A DNA stretch of 64,000 nt, from positions 7,987,001 through 8,051,000 of the forward strand of contig NZ_CP030038.1 of NCBI RefSeq assembly GCF_015291725.1, written 5' to 3'. Position numbers and translations under genes: made by a program. Under the pieces are notes generated by a model. The model was given only the letters and a program-made list of their open reading frames with translations. It ran no database searches and was not told the origin of the DNA. Positions 63,870 to 64,000 of the stretch are shown here, piece by piece (the stretch's first letter is position 1; each line of letters opens with the position of its first letter). This DNA comes from Bradyrhizobium sp. CCBAU 51765. GTDB lineage: Bacteria > Pseudomonadota > Alphaproteobacteria > Rhizobiales > Xanthobacteraceae.

Positions 63870-64000
63870 ATGACCGACATCTCTCCGCTCGACCAGGCCC
63901 GCATCCTGTCCGAAGCGCTGCCGCACATGCAGCAATATGACGAGGAAACCATCGTCATCAAATATGGCGGCCATGCCATGGGCGACGAGGCGACCGCGAA
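63870..64000 (+). CDS. argB: Acetylglutamate kinase, N-terminal fragment (cut by window end)
   Basis: 43 residues visible. MTDISPLDQARILSEALPHM is followed by YDEETIVIKYGGHAMGDE, and IVIKYGGHAM is the hallmark nucleotide-binding start of acetylglutamate kinase. It phosphorylates N-acetylglutamate in arginine synthesis. Placement after engB/DUF423 matches Bradyrhizobium-type genomes as I remember them. Confidence 0.9.
   Translation, partial: MTDISPLDQARILSEALPHMQQYDEETIVIKYGGHAMGDEATA

Overview
The window looks like chromosome of a Bradyrhizobium-type alphaproteobacterium. The evidence is G+C-rich coding sequence, an rpmH-rnpA-yidC-engB-argB block, an Irr/ICE-like iron box before a TonB receptor, BA14K and ABC_sub_bind proteins, a cyclase-TolB-TPR protein, and REP-like palindromes of the kind common in that group. 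The genus is an inference.

Layout. 0-7 kb is core-like: a TonB-dependent receptor (cut by the window start), a DHDPS-family aldolase, an FAD-linked oxidase with its GntR regulator, a YgiQ radical SAM protein and an ABM-fold protein. 7-27.6 kb is accessory, with long non-coding stretches, a decayed integrase and copies of a 40-bp repeat. It holds a TIR gene next to a patatin gene (8.3-12.7 kb, visibly richer in A+T), two amidase/TetR modules with clear operators, an ABC_sub_bind protein, a GGNDT-repeat protein, a cyclase-TPR protein, a LysR/SnoaL/SDR module and small secreted proteins. 27.8-33.3 kb holds two acetamidase/formamidase genes around an NMT1-type ABC transporter. 33.4-39 kb holds an Rrf2/methyltransferase pair, a styrene-monooxygenase-like pair with a divergent LysR, a luciferase-like monooxygenase and a lipoprotein. 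39-50.3 kb holds a Tat-exported PLP enzyme, a GGDEF protein, an ExoP/Wzz-like protein with a degenerate kinase domain, a gamma-glutamyltranspeptidase homologue, 2,2-dialkylglycine decarboxylase with a divergent LysR, a short LysR and an MFS transporter. 50.4-57.3 kb is mixed metabolism, including an AraC regulator and SDR that share a duplicated operator. 57.4-64 kb is housekeeping: queD, tRNA-Arg(ACG), a histidine kinase, rpmH-rnpA-yidC, engB, a DUF423 protein and the start of argB.

The most interesting locus is the minus-strand pair at 8284-12720. The first gene encodes a TIR domain, one membrane helix and two PAN/Apple-like cysteine modules. The second encodes a SLOG-like Rossmann domain, a TRAFs-binding (DUF4071)-like helical region, a patatin phospholipase and a C-terminal membrane anchor. 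TIR enzymes make nucleotide signals, SLOG domains can bind such signals, and patatins attack membranes. The pair therefore reads as a candidate Thoeris/CBASS-like abortive defence system with a receptor-like TIR protein. This is inference from domain order; no search was run. All G+C statements are by eye.
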